Shown here in pieces: positions 45,840-57,337 of a stretch of DNA of 64,000 nt (position 1 is the first letter of the stretch; each line of letters begins with the position of its first letter). The stretch is from assembly GCF_033807715.1 (NCBI RefSeq), contig NC_084591.1, positions 43,798,868-43,862,867 of the forward strand, in the 5' to 3' direction. The notes under the pieces are model-generated. The model saw only the letters and a list, made by a program, of their open reading frames with translations. It did no database searches and was not told the DNA's origin. Source of the stretch: Cololabis saira (Eukaryota > Chordata > Actinopteri > Beloniformes > Belonidae). A program made the translations under genes and the position numbers.

Positions 45840-46805
45840 ATCTCTTAAAATTGATCAGATTTGTTTGGAACTGTGACCCAAATCCGATTTTTTGCTCATA
45901 TGTGACTCAGATCCGATTTGTTTATGACAGTGTGAACAGCACAAGTCACATGGAATCTGATCTTTTCAAATCAGATTCAGGTCGCTTCCATATGTGGTTC
46001 TAAATCGGATACAGGTCTGATGTTTTGCAATGCGACCTCAGTGTGAACAGCCAGGTCGGAATTAATGCGACTTTGACGTCACACGCAGAGCCCCGAGCCG
46101 AGGGGGAGAGACACGGGAGACGGCGGGGTCCCTCCGGGCCGCCTCCGCCTCTCCTCCTCCCCTCCCCACCGCTCACCTCTTTTTCGCCTATGACCTCAGA
46201 TCAGACGAGACAACCTGCTGAATTTAAGCATATTACTAAATAAAGAAGCTAAGGATTCAAATCAGCGAAGCGGTCGTGGTCGCATAACCTGCCAGTTTTA
46301 CAACGAGCTGGACCATGTGTTAGGTGATAAACCCAGCTGAATGCCGGAGAGCAGAGCTGACACTCCGGGGAGCGGAGCTAGAGCCCTACTATAGCGGGAC
46401 TGTTTTCTTCATCCCGCTCCCGCTGCATTTCTGACCATTACCGCCCGCACCCGCAACGTGTGTTCCACTCCCGCCCGCGCCCGCAAAACTCTGAGAATTC
46501 ATGCCCGCATAATGATAGAGATGCAAGAGAAACGTCCTTGACAAATCTATCTGATTTAATGTTAACATGATAATTGTGGAGCTTGATGGATAATTGGCAG
46601 TTCATAGGCACCTGTTGGATGCAAATCCATTATTGTCATCATCACACGCCTCTGCGCATAGGGGTCAGTTCAGGGCCGCAATGCGTTCACACTCGAGTCG
46701 GATATAGGACACATTTTAAAAGATAATGTGAACAGCCACACAAAAAAATCGGATATGGGAAAAAATCGGAATTGAGCATTAAGGACTGCAGTGTGAACGT
46801 AGCCC
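45840..46805. mobile_element. Repeat with ATCCGATT motifs carrying an rDNA piece
   Basis: The left part (45860-46080) and right part (46680-46805) share repeated AATCCGATTT/AATCGGAT and TGTGAACAGC motifs in both orientations. This suggests one fold-back type transposon. The middle holds the 28S fragment. Exact termini and target duplication were not found. Confidence 0.45.
46090..46290 (+). pseudogene. ITS2/28S rRNA 5' fragment
   Basis: At 46190-46238 the sequence ACCTCAGATCAGACGAGACA followed by CTGCTGAATTTAAGCATATT matches the start of teleost 28S rRNA. It is preceded by a pyrimidine/GC-rich stretch like the end of ITS2. After about 50 bp the match decays (AAATAAAGAAGCTAAGGATT where AGCGGAGGAAAAGAAACTAA is expected). 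A broken rDNA copy, not a working gene. Confidence 0.8.
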
Positions 46806-47200
46806 TTGAGTTACATGCACAGTCTCCCAAACCAAGTAGAGACCTTTTTAAGTGAGGTCAAGCTTGGAAAGTAAGTGACTGTCAGACACACCACGTAAAG
46901 AAATACACATTTGGTCAAGAAGAATTGGAGGAGTACCCCACCTTGTGGCACGAGTGAAGAACAGCAAAGCATTAAAGTGACTAAAAGGAGAAGAACCAGA
47001 CATTACCTCCCTCTCAAGCAGTCCACATCTCTTAGAAGAGCTTTAATGTGCGAATTAACTTTGGGTAAGAAACATTCAATGTGCCTTTCTTTTTTTTAAG
47101 CTACATGTCATTTTTCCATTTCACCACCAGTTAAACCACTAGTTAAACCATGAATGAATGAGACATCTATCATCTTTTTCTCATCCAAAGACAGATGAGT
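46310..47200. other. No gene seen
   Basis: Right end of the ATCCGATT repeat, then unassigned sequence up to the tRNA-Thr gene. Confidence 0.3.
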
Positions 47201-47204
47201 TTAG

Positions 47205-47278
47205 AGGCTCTGCTGGGATTTGAACCGAGGATCTCCTGTTTACTAGACAGGTGCTTTGACCAACTAAGCCACAGGGCC
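47205..47278 (-). tRNA. tRNA-Thr(AGT)
   Basis: The minus strand reads GGCCCTGTGGCTTAGTTGGT, anticodon AGT in TGTCTAGTAAACA, T loop GGTTCAAATCC and end CAGAGCCT. Acceptor GGCCCTG/CAGAGCC has one mismatch and the T stem one. Otherwise this is the standard eukaryotic tRNA-Thr. Activity uncertain. Confidence 0.75.
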
Positions 47279-47371
47279 TCCACGACCTCTCACTTACCTC
47301 GTCTCAGACATCAAAACAGTAAGACCTTTAGAGGTGTGACATGCTGGAATGAGAAACAGAAGCCATTGGTG

Positions 47372-47444
47372 GACCACACGTCCTAAAGGACAAGGCATCT
47401 GACTTTGGATAAGAAGGTTGAGAGTTTTAGTCCCTCTGTGGTTA
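47372..47444 (+). pseudogene. tRNA-Arg pseudogene
   Basis: GACCACACGTCCTAAAGGAC then AAGGCATCTGACTTTGGAT follows tRNA-Arg(TCG), but the anticodon position reads TTG and the B box is damaged (GAGTTTTAGTCCC). Unlikely to be charged or transcribed. Confidence 0.65.
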
Positions 47445-47705
47445 AAGAGACTTGAGACAGTAAGTTCTAGTGTCCTACCTCACATTCACTCTTTACAGGT
47501 CACTTCAGTTTAGCTACCGTCTTATATACCTGCTACACATATTTACGTACTGGAAGGTCATGTTAGTCAATAATGGGACTAAGATCAGGGTTTGGGCTTG
47601 TTTTTTGTTTTTTTTTCACGTTATTTTTTTTTCATAATTTATTTTTCTGTATTTTTTCCTTTTTTAAATCATTCATTCAGGATTCCCTCCATCATCTGTT
47701 GACCT

Positions 47706-47813
47706 TCAGCGTCTGCGTCGGACAACTCTCCTGCGTCTGCGGGCGACGCGGGTCCTACGGACTCTCCGGCGCCTGCGGACGGGGCGAGAGCTCTGTCTGC
47801 GTCTGCGTGGCAT
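47706..47813 (-). CDS. Protamine, copy 4
   Basis: 35 codons, ATG at 47813, TGA at 47706. The predicted protein is the same as copies 1 and 2; the only change seen is a silent CGT to CGA at codon 32. TATA and CRE-like array are intact. AATAAA-like sequence follows within about 70 bp of the stop. It sits in the second 4.2-kb block, about 11 kb from copy 2. Confidence 0.93.
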   Translation of the reverse strand: MPRRRRQSSRPVRRRRRVRRTRVARRRRRVVRRRR

Positions 47814-47851
47814 TGTCAAAAGATGTGATGAGAACTAGTAAGAAGGAGTTC

Positions 47852-47859
47852 TATTTATA
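47852..47859 (-). promoter_or_regulatory. TATA box of protamine copy 4
   Basis: TATAAATA on the minus strand, 38 bp from the ATG. Confidence 0.8.
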
Positions 47860-47898
47860 AACTCTGTTACAAGCTTGTTGATGGAATGGAATGGTTCA

Positions 47899-48075
47899 TG
47901 GAATTGATGACATCATATATTCTTCAATGGAATTGATGACATCATAACTTGATGACATCATATCTTCTTCAATGGAATTAATGACATCATAACTTGATGA
48001 CATCATATCTTCTTCAATGGAATTGATGACATCATAACTTGATGACATCATATATTCTTTAATGGAATTAATGAC
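47899..48075 (-). promoter_or_regulatory. CRE-like 45-bp minisatellite, protamine copy 4
   Basis: Seven TGATGTCA motifs in four units, same spacing as copy 2. Confidence 0.75.
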
Positions 48076-49790
48076 CATATTATTTGGGGTTTTTGGTTTA
48101 GTTTTTTCTTCATAACAGTGATGGTGTCATAGAAAAAAAAGAAAGCAGACTTTTAATTACTTTAAATTACAAAATAGTGAATAAGAGAATGATGACTGTA
48201 ATAAAACACATCTTACAGGGTTTTTAGCTGTGATTTCACCTGATAAGTCTGGAAACCGCCGCAGACAACAGTGATGTCACAGTCATGTATAGATCATTGA
48301 TGTGTACAGTCATCTGACAATGATGGCAGGATGAAAACGTCCAATCATGTGCTAACAGTGGAATGATGATCTTCAGCAGTTTCTATTCTGGCTCAGAGGC
48401 CAGGGCTTTATGCTCTTATACACTTTCTAAACCCACGCTGACATTTGTGGAAATGCCTGTAAAACCCTTCGTGAAGCTTCCTTAAAACAAGTCCAGAAAA
48501 AGCCATTAAAGGTAAAACAGAGACTTGCTTGGGTAAATGAAATCAGACTTAACTCTAGCAGTTAAATATAAAAACACACCAGCTCAGGAGAGCAGTATTA
48601 TATATGTAGTGGATATGGGTAAATTAAACAGTATGTATGGATATGAATTAAAAGAAAAAAGTATATATGGTATTATAATAGTATATATAGTATAAGGTCA
48701 TATATGAGGTGTACAACATTATTGACATCTCACCCAGAATGAAGCAGATCCAAGTCGTACAGTGAGATGTTTTTTATTCTGTTTTCCATTCATGTGTCCT
48801 CTGACATTGTTGTAGGTTTTTAAAAATGATTATTGAAAATAACTGCAACAAAAAACAAACATAGTTAATAAAAATAAAAACATTAATGTACAGTATCCAG
48901 GGAGAAGTGTCCAATTAAGATTATAACCAAAGCACAAAGGAGTTATAAATGAAGGTTTACTTTAGCCTCATCAATAGTGTTTGGCAGGGTATTATCTGTG
49001 GATCAGTGTGATGCAGGTGATACCCTCTGATTTTGAATGTAATTCTTAGATAAACTAGTTTCAACATCTGGGAGCTAATTTGGGGTCAATGGTATTTGGC
49101 TGTGAATTATTCCTTGCTATTACAATTATCTGTTTTATTATGTATTTAATTATTATTTTATTGTATATTATACATTTCTTATTTTATGTTTATTAATATC
49201 ATTCTGAATGGTCCCTGGTCCTTTGGTATTTAGTTGTGATGTTACATTCATTCAATGGGATCCCTGGCCATTCACCTTTATTATCTCAGTGTCAAACATG
49301 CAATGCCCTTAGTCTTCCACTAGAGGGAAGCTCTTGATCCATTTTTGTTACATTTGTTTCACTGGCCACCAGAGGGGCCCAGATCAATTCAAATGTAATG
49401 CTTTATTTCTCCACCAGAGGTTAAAGTTAAAAGTTAAAAATTTAAAATAGAATCTCGACGAGAGGGAGGCAAAGCAAATTTCAATGCAGTAGTTTTATAT
49501 CTGCACTAGAGAATCTAAGGTTTATCAGCTCAAGGTGAAACTGTGGGGAAATACATCCCAGGAGTCAGAGGAGGAATACGGGAGGCAGATTAGGTGGTTT
49601 TCTCAGGATGTTGTATCCAGAGATTGGATGCAGGAGAGAAGTGGAAGAGAGCCGAGAGGCCGGACCAACTGGAGCTCCCAGCAAGGCAAGGCCAGGCAGG
49701 TTTACTGGTCAAGCCCATTTCAGTCAGTGAACGTTTGATGTAAAACATTGACATACAAGGTTTGTAACCGACTGAGATCAGGATTTGGTT

Positions 49791-51797
49791 AGGAACTAAA
49801 ATCAATGAAACCAAACATTTAAAGCATTGTTGTTTGTTTTTTTTGTTTTTGTTTTTTTTTTTTACACAAAAACAGATCCTTAAAACTGAAAAATAAGGCC
49901 TGAAATATTGATACTTTGCTATTGATCCGTCCATCCTCATAACTTAGTAATTCTACAGGTAACTTTCAATATCAAGAAATGACATTAAGTATAACACCAA
50001 GCTGGAACAAATCCAGAATAATATCTCAGTCTTAAGATTCATGTGATTCTTCTACCTAACACTCCCAATTCATATCAATAATATATCTGGATATCAATAT
50101 TTCCCCCAGGGTGCCAGAGTTTTTCAATCATAACTTCATGCCCCCTACTTTAGAAAAAAACAAGATGATGTTACATGCTGGACTAACCTTTCACCCGCAA
50201 CAATTAGACAAAGAACAACAGTTAAAATGCACAAACAAGACTGACTTTCCTGGGAAACTAATTCACAGCTGTCTACGTATGAATGCTGCAGAAGGTTATT
50301 ATCACAGAGCAAAGAAATTGCTAAGAAAACATTTTGAAATTCAGTAACTTATTGCAGTCACACTCATGAATAACGATCTATAATGACCCTCAATCAGAAG
50401 TGAAGATTATGAAAACTCTGATCTCTACTTTCAAGTGACCCATAAAAAAAGCACACAGTTAAAGGAGTTAAACAGAAAGACACATCTTCCTGTGATGCCT
50501 TGGGCAGTTATTAGCAGTAAATACTTCTGAACAAAAGCATGCAGGTGGCAAATATTCACGTCAAATAATGACATATATGTGCCAATTATGTAACAATGAT
50601 ATACACTACAAAGGTTTTAAGTCAGCGCTTCCAACCTAAAATCACCAAACTAATCTGTCCACAATAACACATTTCATCTTCCACCTGCAAACCACTGCAG
50701 CCGAAGCTAAACAAGTGGCTCTTATGGGGGAAACAATACTAAATAATAATTACAAGATTTAATTCATGTAAAATTTAAATCATATTTTAAATGACTTTAT
50801 AAACAAAGGAAAAATATATATCCAGCCGCTGTTGTTAAATCTACCAGTTGCAGTAATTATGCCATGTACTTTTTTAAATGACTATTGACAAAAAACAAGA
50901 AAAGAAACAAAAAAAAAAAGCTAATTTGACAGAACTTTTACATAAAACTCAAACACAGGGAGACGGACTGATGTTGCGCTGGACAAACCACCAAATACCA
51001 GCAAATAACCAAAAGAAACACGACCAACCTCAATGAGAACTGTTTCCACGACATCCTTAGTGAGAAGATACCAAGCTGAAGGTGAATAACTAACTGACTC
51101 GGTCCAGAGGAATATTTACAGATAGATATACTGCTGGTGACGTCATAAAGGATCAAAGGAGGCAAGAATTCCACCGCCATATCAACCTACGTCATATCAA
51201 ACCTACGTCATATTAGAGACGCCCCACTTCACTCCCACATGTTCACCGGGGGGTTGTTGTCACATTGTGAGTGTCTAAAATAAGAGGCTGTGAACGGGTG
51301 AATAGGAAAAAGACTAAATCGCTTTGCAGAGCCTATAAGTGGCTGAACTAAAGAAATAAACTATAGGAGCGCCATCCATTTATTTTAAGGAGTAACTCGG
51401 TCGTCAAAGGACAGCATACGGATGTTTGTGTTGTTCAGTTATGATGAAACAAACACAAACGTGACAGTACACTCGGTAAGTGCGTATAGAAGACAGTTGT
51501 GAAGCCGCAGCTGCCGCTTACGACCATACCGCCATGAACCAGCAGAGGGCGCTGTTGCTACGTTTGGGAACATGTGCACATTCATCCTCGTTTGCAGCAA
51601 ATCAGCTCCAGCTTCAGACGCGTAGCGTTCAAATGCTCTTTCATGGAGCCTTGGAACGTCATCAAAGAATGTGACGTCTTTGATGACGTCACGAAGAATA
51701 GTGGAAGAGGAAGCACACGTAATAGCACACATTAGAGTGAAGATGTATTTCTTTTCTTGTTATTATAAACAACACCAGAAAACCAGACACACACAGC
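49791..51797. repeat. 2-kb segment X, second copy
   Basis: Near-identical to 38466-40445, including the gag-like frame (50111-50347), both CRE palindromes and the minus-strand frames (50938-51180, 51439-51732). Confidence 0.85.
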
Positions 51798-52746
51798 TGC
51801 AAAAATTGATCAAGAGCTTCCCTCTAGTGGAAGACTAAGGGCATTGCATGTTTGACACTGAGATAATAAAGGTGAATGGCCAGGGATCCCATTGAATGAA
51901 TGTAACATCACAACTAAATACCAAAGGACCAGGTACCATTCAGAATGATATTAATGAACATAAAATAATACATATAATAATAATATACAATAAAATAATA
52001 ATTAAATAAATAATAAAACAGATAATTGTAATAGCAAGGAATAATTCACAGCCAAATACCATTAACCCCAAATTAGCTCCCAGATGTTGAAACTAGTTTA
52101 TCTAAGAATTAAATTCAAAATCAGAGGGTATCACCTGCATCACACTGATCCACAGATAATACCCTGCCAAACACTATCCATGAGGCTAAAGTAAACCTTC
52201 ATTTATAACTCCTTTGTGATTTGGTTATAATCTTAATTGGACATTTCTCCCTGGATACTGTACATTAATGTTTTTATTTTTAATAACTATGTTTGTTTTT
52301 TGTTGCAGTTATTTTCAATAATCATTTTTAAAAACCTACAACAATGGCAGAGGACACATGAATGGAAAACAGAATAAAAAACATCTCACTGGACGACTTG
52401 GATCTGCTTCATTCTGGGTGAGATGTCAATAATGTTGTACACCTCATATATGACCTTATACTATATAAACTATTATAATACCATATATACTTTTTTCTTT
52501 TAATTCATATCCATACATACTGTTTAATTTACCCATATCCACTACATATATAATACTGCTCTCCTGAGCTGGTGTGTTTTTATATTTAACTGCTAGAGTT
52601 AAGTCTGATTTCATTTACCCAAGCAAGTCTCTATTTTACCTTTAATGGCTTTTCTGAACTTGTTTTAAGGAAGCTTCACGAAGGGTTTTACAGGCATTTC
52701 CACAAATTTCAGCGTGGGTTTAGAAAGTGCATAAGAGCATAAAGCC
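51797..52746 (-). repeat. Inverted shared flank, orphaned
   Basis: Reverse-complement copy of the shared flank plus the start of the protamine upstream flank. It breaks off at 52746 (CATAAAGCCCT) where copy 3 continues GGCCTCTGAGCC. No protamine gene follows; different sequence leading to the P-element gene starts instead. Confidence 0.82.
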
Positions 52747-53019
52747 CTTAGAGTACTAGAGAGAGAGAGTGGCGACAACGGAAGCTGGCTGATCACGTGG
52801 TCCATGTAGCGCCCCAAAGTTCCCGGAAGTGCTTGGCGGGCAATTCAAAAACCTGAGAAAAACCACGACAATCGGTAAAGAATGTCAATAAATGTTTCGC
52901 TTTGGAATATTTTTATGCTTATGTTAATTGATTTGAACTCTGTTAAGTTTATTAAACCTGTACATTCTTTGACAACAACAATACAATCGTAATATATCTG
53001 TTGATTTTTAACTTAAAGA

Positions 53020-53960
53020 CGTGAGTGAGGCAGACTGACAGATGACAGATGACTGACAGATGACAGTGGTTTTCCAATTGACCACTACACAATAAGCCTG
53101 ACTCACAACAACATATATAATGAATGTGTTCTAATAAGAAATCTGTGGAAAATAAATTAAATTCTATCTAGAGTTCTATCACTGTTTAACTGTTACCTAG
53201 TCTTCCTTATAAATGTAGGATATACTGTATGCTTGTGTTAATTGCTTTGACCTGTTGTCTCTTTGCTAAACCATGTACATTCTGTACATTTACACCTGTC
53301 ATACTTTCTTTTTTAACTTTCAGACTTGAGTGAGGCAGAATAACAGGTGATTAACAATACATCTGGATTCCCAACAGCATAAGTGTTATATTTGAATTCA
53401 TTGCAAATAAATTGAATTATATCAGTTACCTCCTCTTCCTTATAAATATATATGCTTGTGTTAGTTACCTTGAGCTCTTATTTCTTTACTAAACCTGTAC
53501 ATTTGTTGGCAGCAATAAACTGATATTTTTCCTCTTTTTTCCCCCCCTAAACTCTCAGACTTCAGTGAGGCAGAGTCACAGGTGACTAACAATGATTTGT
53601 TAATTGACCACACAATAAGTATGGACTCGCAACAGCATGACAATAACTGTGCTTTAATAGGAAACCAATGTCAAATTAAAATTTAATTTGAATTAATTGC
53701 AAATAAACTGAATTCTACCATTTGCTACCTATACCTTTATAATTATATATGCATATGTTAACTTTGAAATCTGTTACCTTTACTAAACCAATATTTTCTC
53801 TCTTTTTTTTTTACTTTCAGAGTGAGGCAGACTAACAGGTGACCCACAATGATTTGTCAATTGACTACACACTATAAGTTTGGACTTGCAACAGCATAAT
53901 AACTGTATTCTAATATTTGAATTCATTGCTAATAAATTGAGTTCTATCACTATTTACCTG
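53020..53960 (+). repeat. Tandem 240-300 bp repeats with exon-like cores
   Basis: Four diverged units with cores at about 53020, 53323, 53559 and 53819. Three cores have a polypyrimidine-AG acceptor, then TGAGGCAG ... ACAG, then GTGA, like 18-23 nt micro-exons. They lie directly before the THAP exon and may be alternative 5' UTR exons or just a repeat. Confidence 0.6.
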
Positions 53961-54705
53961 TTCTTGCTTATCAAACTTACTCTACTGATGGATGCATAGT
54001 AAATCAGTCCTTTTTCCCAAATGCACTGAAGACCACAATGAAACAAACAGATCAGCAGCACTGCAAGCTGTTTGTCTCATTTCTGCTATGTTGTCGTTGA
54101 TACAGCCTTCACCATGGTATACTGTGCTGCATGGGGATGCTCCAATCGCTCAGAGAAAGGCGTCCGTATGTTTGGCTTCCCCAAAGACAAGCACAGACGA
54201 AAAACCTGGGTGGCTAAAGTTGGAAGGAGCAATTTAGCCGTGACAGACAAAAATTTCAACAACAAAAAAATATGTGAGGTAATCACATTCAAACAATGCA
54301 TTTGCACTTTTGCACACTTTCAAATACCAGACCATTAGGAAATTAGCCTTTTTTTATTAAAAAAATAGAAAAAAGAACAGGAAAACAATGAACAAACCAA
54401 GGGAAGTTAGGTTGCAAACTGGAGGTAAAAAATGAGATGAAAAAACAAAAGTTGTAACTGAATGGAAGCAAGACCTAAACAAAGTTGAATATAAGGCGGG
54501 ACCAGAAAAGCTGAAGGTTCTTCAGGACAGAGCTGGACCAGGGCAGAGAGTGATGCACTGCTGTCTCTCTGCTTCTGTGTCTGGACTCTGCCCTCCTCCT
54601 GCAACCCAGGAGAGGAAAGACAAGGCAGAGAAAAAAGTATCAAACAAGAGAGCCACATTTTGTAATCAACACCTTTTGCTGCTTATCATTAAGTATATTC
54701 AACCC

Positions 54706-55042
54706 AAGGGCGAAACTTTAGTTTCAGAGGTGGGGGGGACACAAGTAGGAACGGCAAATTTGTGGGTGTAGCTGTACAGCCTACCTGCAACACAGCAGTG
54801 CTGCTGCTTTGTTGTTGCCCGCTGCAAAAATGGATTTTAAACTGAGCTGCCGGCTCCTCTTCATTTCTGCTACTACTGCGTCCTGGCTGTCTGTGAGCAG
54901 CACTGAGGGGAGGGGGAGCGGGGCTGCCGTGCCACCAGTAGCTTCAGCACAGGGTGTACTGTAAAAAGTGGGGGGGGAAAAAAACATGATTTTGAAAAGT
55001 GGGGGGGACATGTCCCCCCTGTCCCCAGTGGAAATTTCGCCA
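54706..55042. mobile_element. Small GGCGAAA-ended repeat in THAP intron 1
   Basis: The left end AGGGCGAAACTTT and right end GGAAATTTCGCC are roughly inverted. G-rich blocks (GGTGGGGGGGACA / GACATGTCCCCCC) occur inside. A related stretch occurs at 31020-31100. Termini not certain. Confidence 0.45.
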
Positions 55043-55154
55043 TTGATTCAACCACTGATATGTAACACATTTGTCAAGCTGCCTCAGGTTCTTAACTGGT
55101 TGTGTTTTATATGTGCAAAGATTTTAAACATATCTAGTATAATGTGCTACCTAA

Positions 55155-55465
55155 GGCCCAATTCCAATCCGACCAGTGACAGACGCGCTGACTTAGAGGC
55201 GCGTTCACAGGAAGTTTGTTAGTGTTTGAGGGCTGTTCCATTGGCAGATCATCAAGTCAGTGAGTCCGTGAATGAGCACTTTCTGCCCCCTTACTGTAAG
55301 TCAGCATCGATATTGATTTAGCCTAAGGACATTACCCACAGTTCATAGTGTTGTGAAGTCAAATACAGGGAATGCCGTTGGAACGTGACTGTTTTAAAAA
55401 AAAGAAGGGGAAAAAAAGTAAATGGACAGGGCCTGAGACTTTAGGGGGCAGATTGGAATTGGGCC
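55155..55465. mobile_element. Harbinger-like MITE with TAA duplication
   Basis: GGCCCAATTCCAATC at the left and GATTGGAATTGGGCC at the right are perfect 15-bp inverted ends, flanked by TAA (55152-55154 and 55466-55468). The 3-bp TAA target and size (311 bp) fit PIF/Harbinger MITEs. It lies in intron 1 of the THAP gene. Confidence 0.82.
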
Positions 55466-57337
55466 TAATAGTGTGTATTCAACCACTATGGGATATATAC
55501 TAGACATGTACGTAATCCTCAATAACAATGAGTTGTTGAGTGTGAGAATTGAGTTGAAGTCATCCTGCAGGCACATTTTGAGGCTGACCAGTTTCTCAAG
55601 ACCAGCAAGGGCAAGACTAGGCTGAAAGAAGATGCCATACCCACCATCTTTGTGCATCGGCCAGTAGTCAGAAAGAGGAGGACCCCTATTCCACGATGCC
55701 CCCTTTCACCTGCAAAGACAGGGTCCATACCTGCTGATCACAGCTACTGTATTAAAGATGATACAGGTATAATGTATATGAACTCTTGATAACTATACCA
55801 TATTTCTTGTTTAAGTGACAATATTATTTTAGTCATCTAAAAATGAGCTGTGTCATGTCTTCTAGTCACACCAGTTTCTCAGATTGGGGAAAGAAAAGAT
55901 GAGGAGAGTGAAAGAAGGGGAAGTGACACAGAAGGAAGAGAGGACATGGCAGATGAGGAGAGACAGGGAGAGCCATCAGCCATTCAGCAGAGCAGGGAGC
56001 CACCAAGCAGCAGGGAATCACAGCTCCTAAAACAATTGAAAAAACAAGAAAATATAATTAAAAAAAACAGAGCAGAACTGAGAAAAGTAAAGCAGGAAAA
56101 TGCAGTTCTTAAGAGGAGAATGAAAATTAAGGACAAAAAAATGAAAAATATTTTAACCAAAGATCAAATTGGAGCATTAGGGAGACTAACCACAAGAGGG
56201 ATGAAATGGAGCAATGACACGGTAAAGAAGGCATTAAAACTTCGTTTTGCTGCTGGTTCCACTGGCTACAAGGCCTTGCAGGACTTGCAGATTCCCCTGC
56301 CAGGAATTAGAACCCTGCAGAGACGAATGCAGACAGTTAGATTTGAGCCTGGTGTCCTAACAGAAGTATTTGACTTCCTTAAACTGAAGGCAAGTGGGTT
56401 TTCAGACCTGGAAAGGGGGTGTGTGTTGACCATTGACGAGATGGCAATAACACCAAGTGTGGAGTTACACACACTTTCTGGAAAGCTCTATGGTGATGTG
56501 ACTTTGCCAGGTCACACAGGGGCAGCAACACATGCGTGTGTGTTTATGTTGGCTGGAAACACAACACGCTGGAAGCAAGTTGTCGCCTATCATTTCAGTG
56601 GAAATTCAACAAATGGAGCAGTGTACAGGCCAATAATTTGTGAATTAATTCAGAGGGCATCATCCATTGGGCTACATGTAATGAATATCACCACGGACAT
56701 GGGTAGTCCTAACCAGGCCATGTGGAAATCCTTTGGGGTCGACCACAATACAACGTCGCTGCCACATCCAGTAACACCCGACAGGCGGCTGTTCTTCATG
56801 CCCGACGTCCCACATCTCGTCAAAAATCTAAAAAGTGCCCTTATCCGTGGACATGCATTTGTCATTCCTTCAGATATCGTCCAAAAAGAAAATCTCCCCT
56901 CTAATCAGGTTTCTGTGGTCCCAATTAAGGATTTAGTTGCATTTCAAGAAGGAATGGCATTAAAAATAGCCCCTCGCCTGACAGCTGCAGCCATTGGACC
57001 AAGCCACTTTGAAAAAATGAAGGTTGGTCCAGCTCTCAATGTTTTCAGTAGGGCAACGAGTGCTGGGCTGAAATACATGGTCCAGCAGGAAAACCGCCCT
57101 CTTTCCTACATGACCACAGCATGGTTCCTGGAGCAGATTGATAAGTGGTTTGATCTCATGTCATCACGGCATCCAATTACAGCCTTGAGCCGGGTCAAGA
57201 TGGAGGAATACCAGAAGGCCATCTCCATCCTTCAAGACATTGTCTATTTGTTCAGTGGCATCAAGATTGGTCCAAAGGGATGGTGGAAGCCTGTTCAGTC
57301 AGGAGTGATAATGGCAACCACATCAATTCTGGCCATA

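Larger units (their letters stand above)
47577..51797. repeat. 4.2-kb duplicated block (protamine 4, flanks, segment X)
   Basis: Collinear with 36250-40445: 3' flank, protamine, TATA, CRE array, upstream flank, shared flank, segment X in the same order and orientation. Only scattered substitutions and small indels. Confidence 0.88.
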
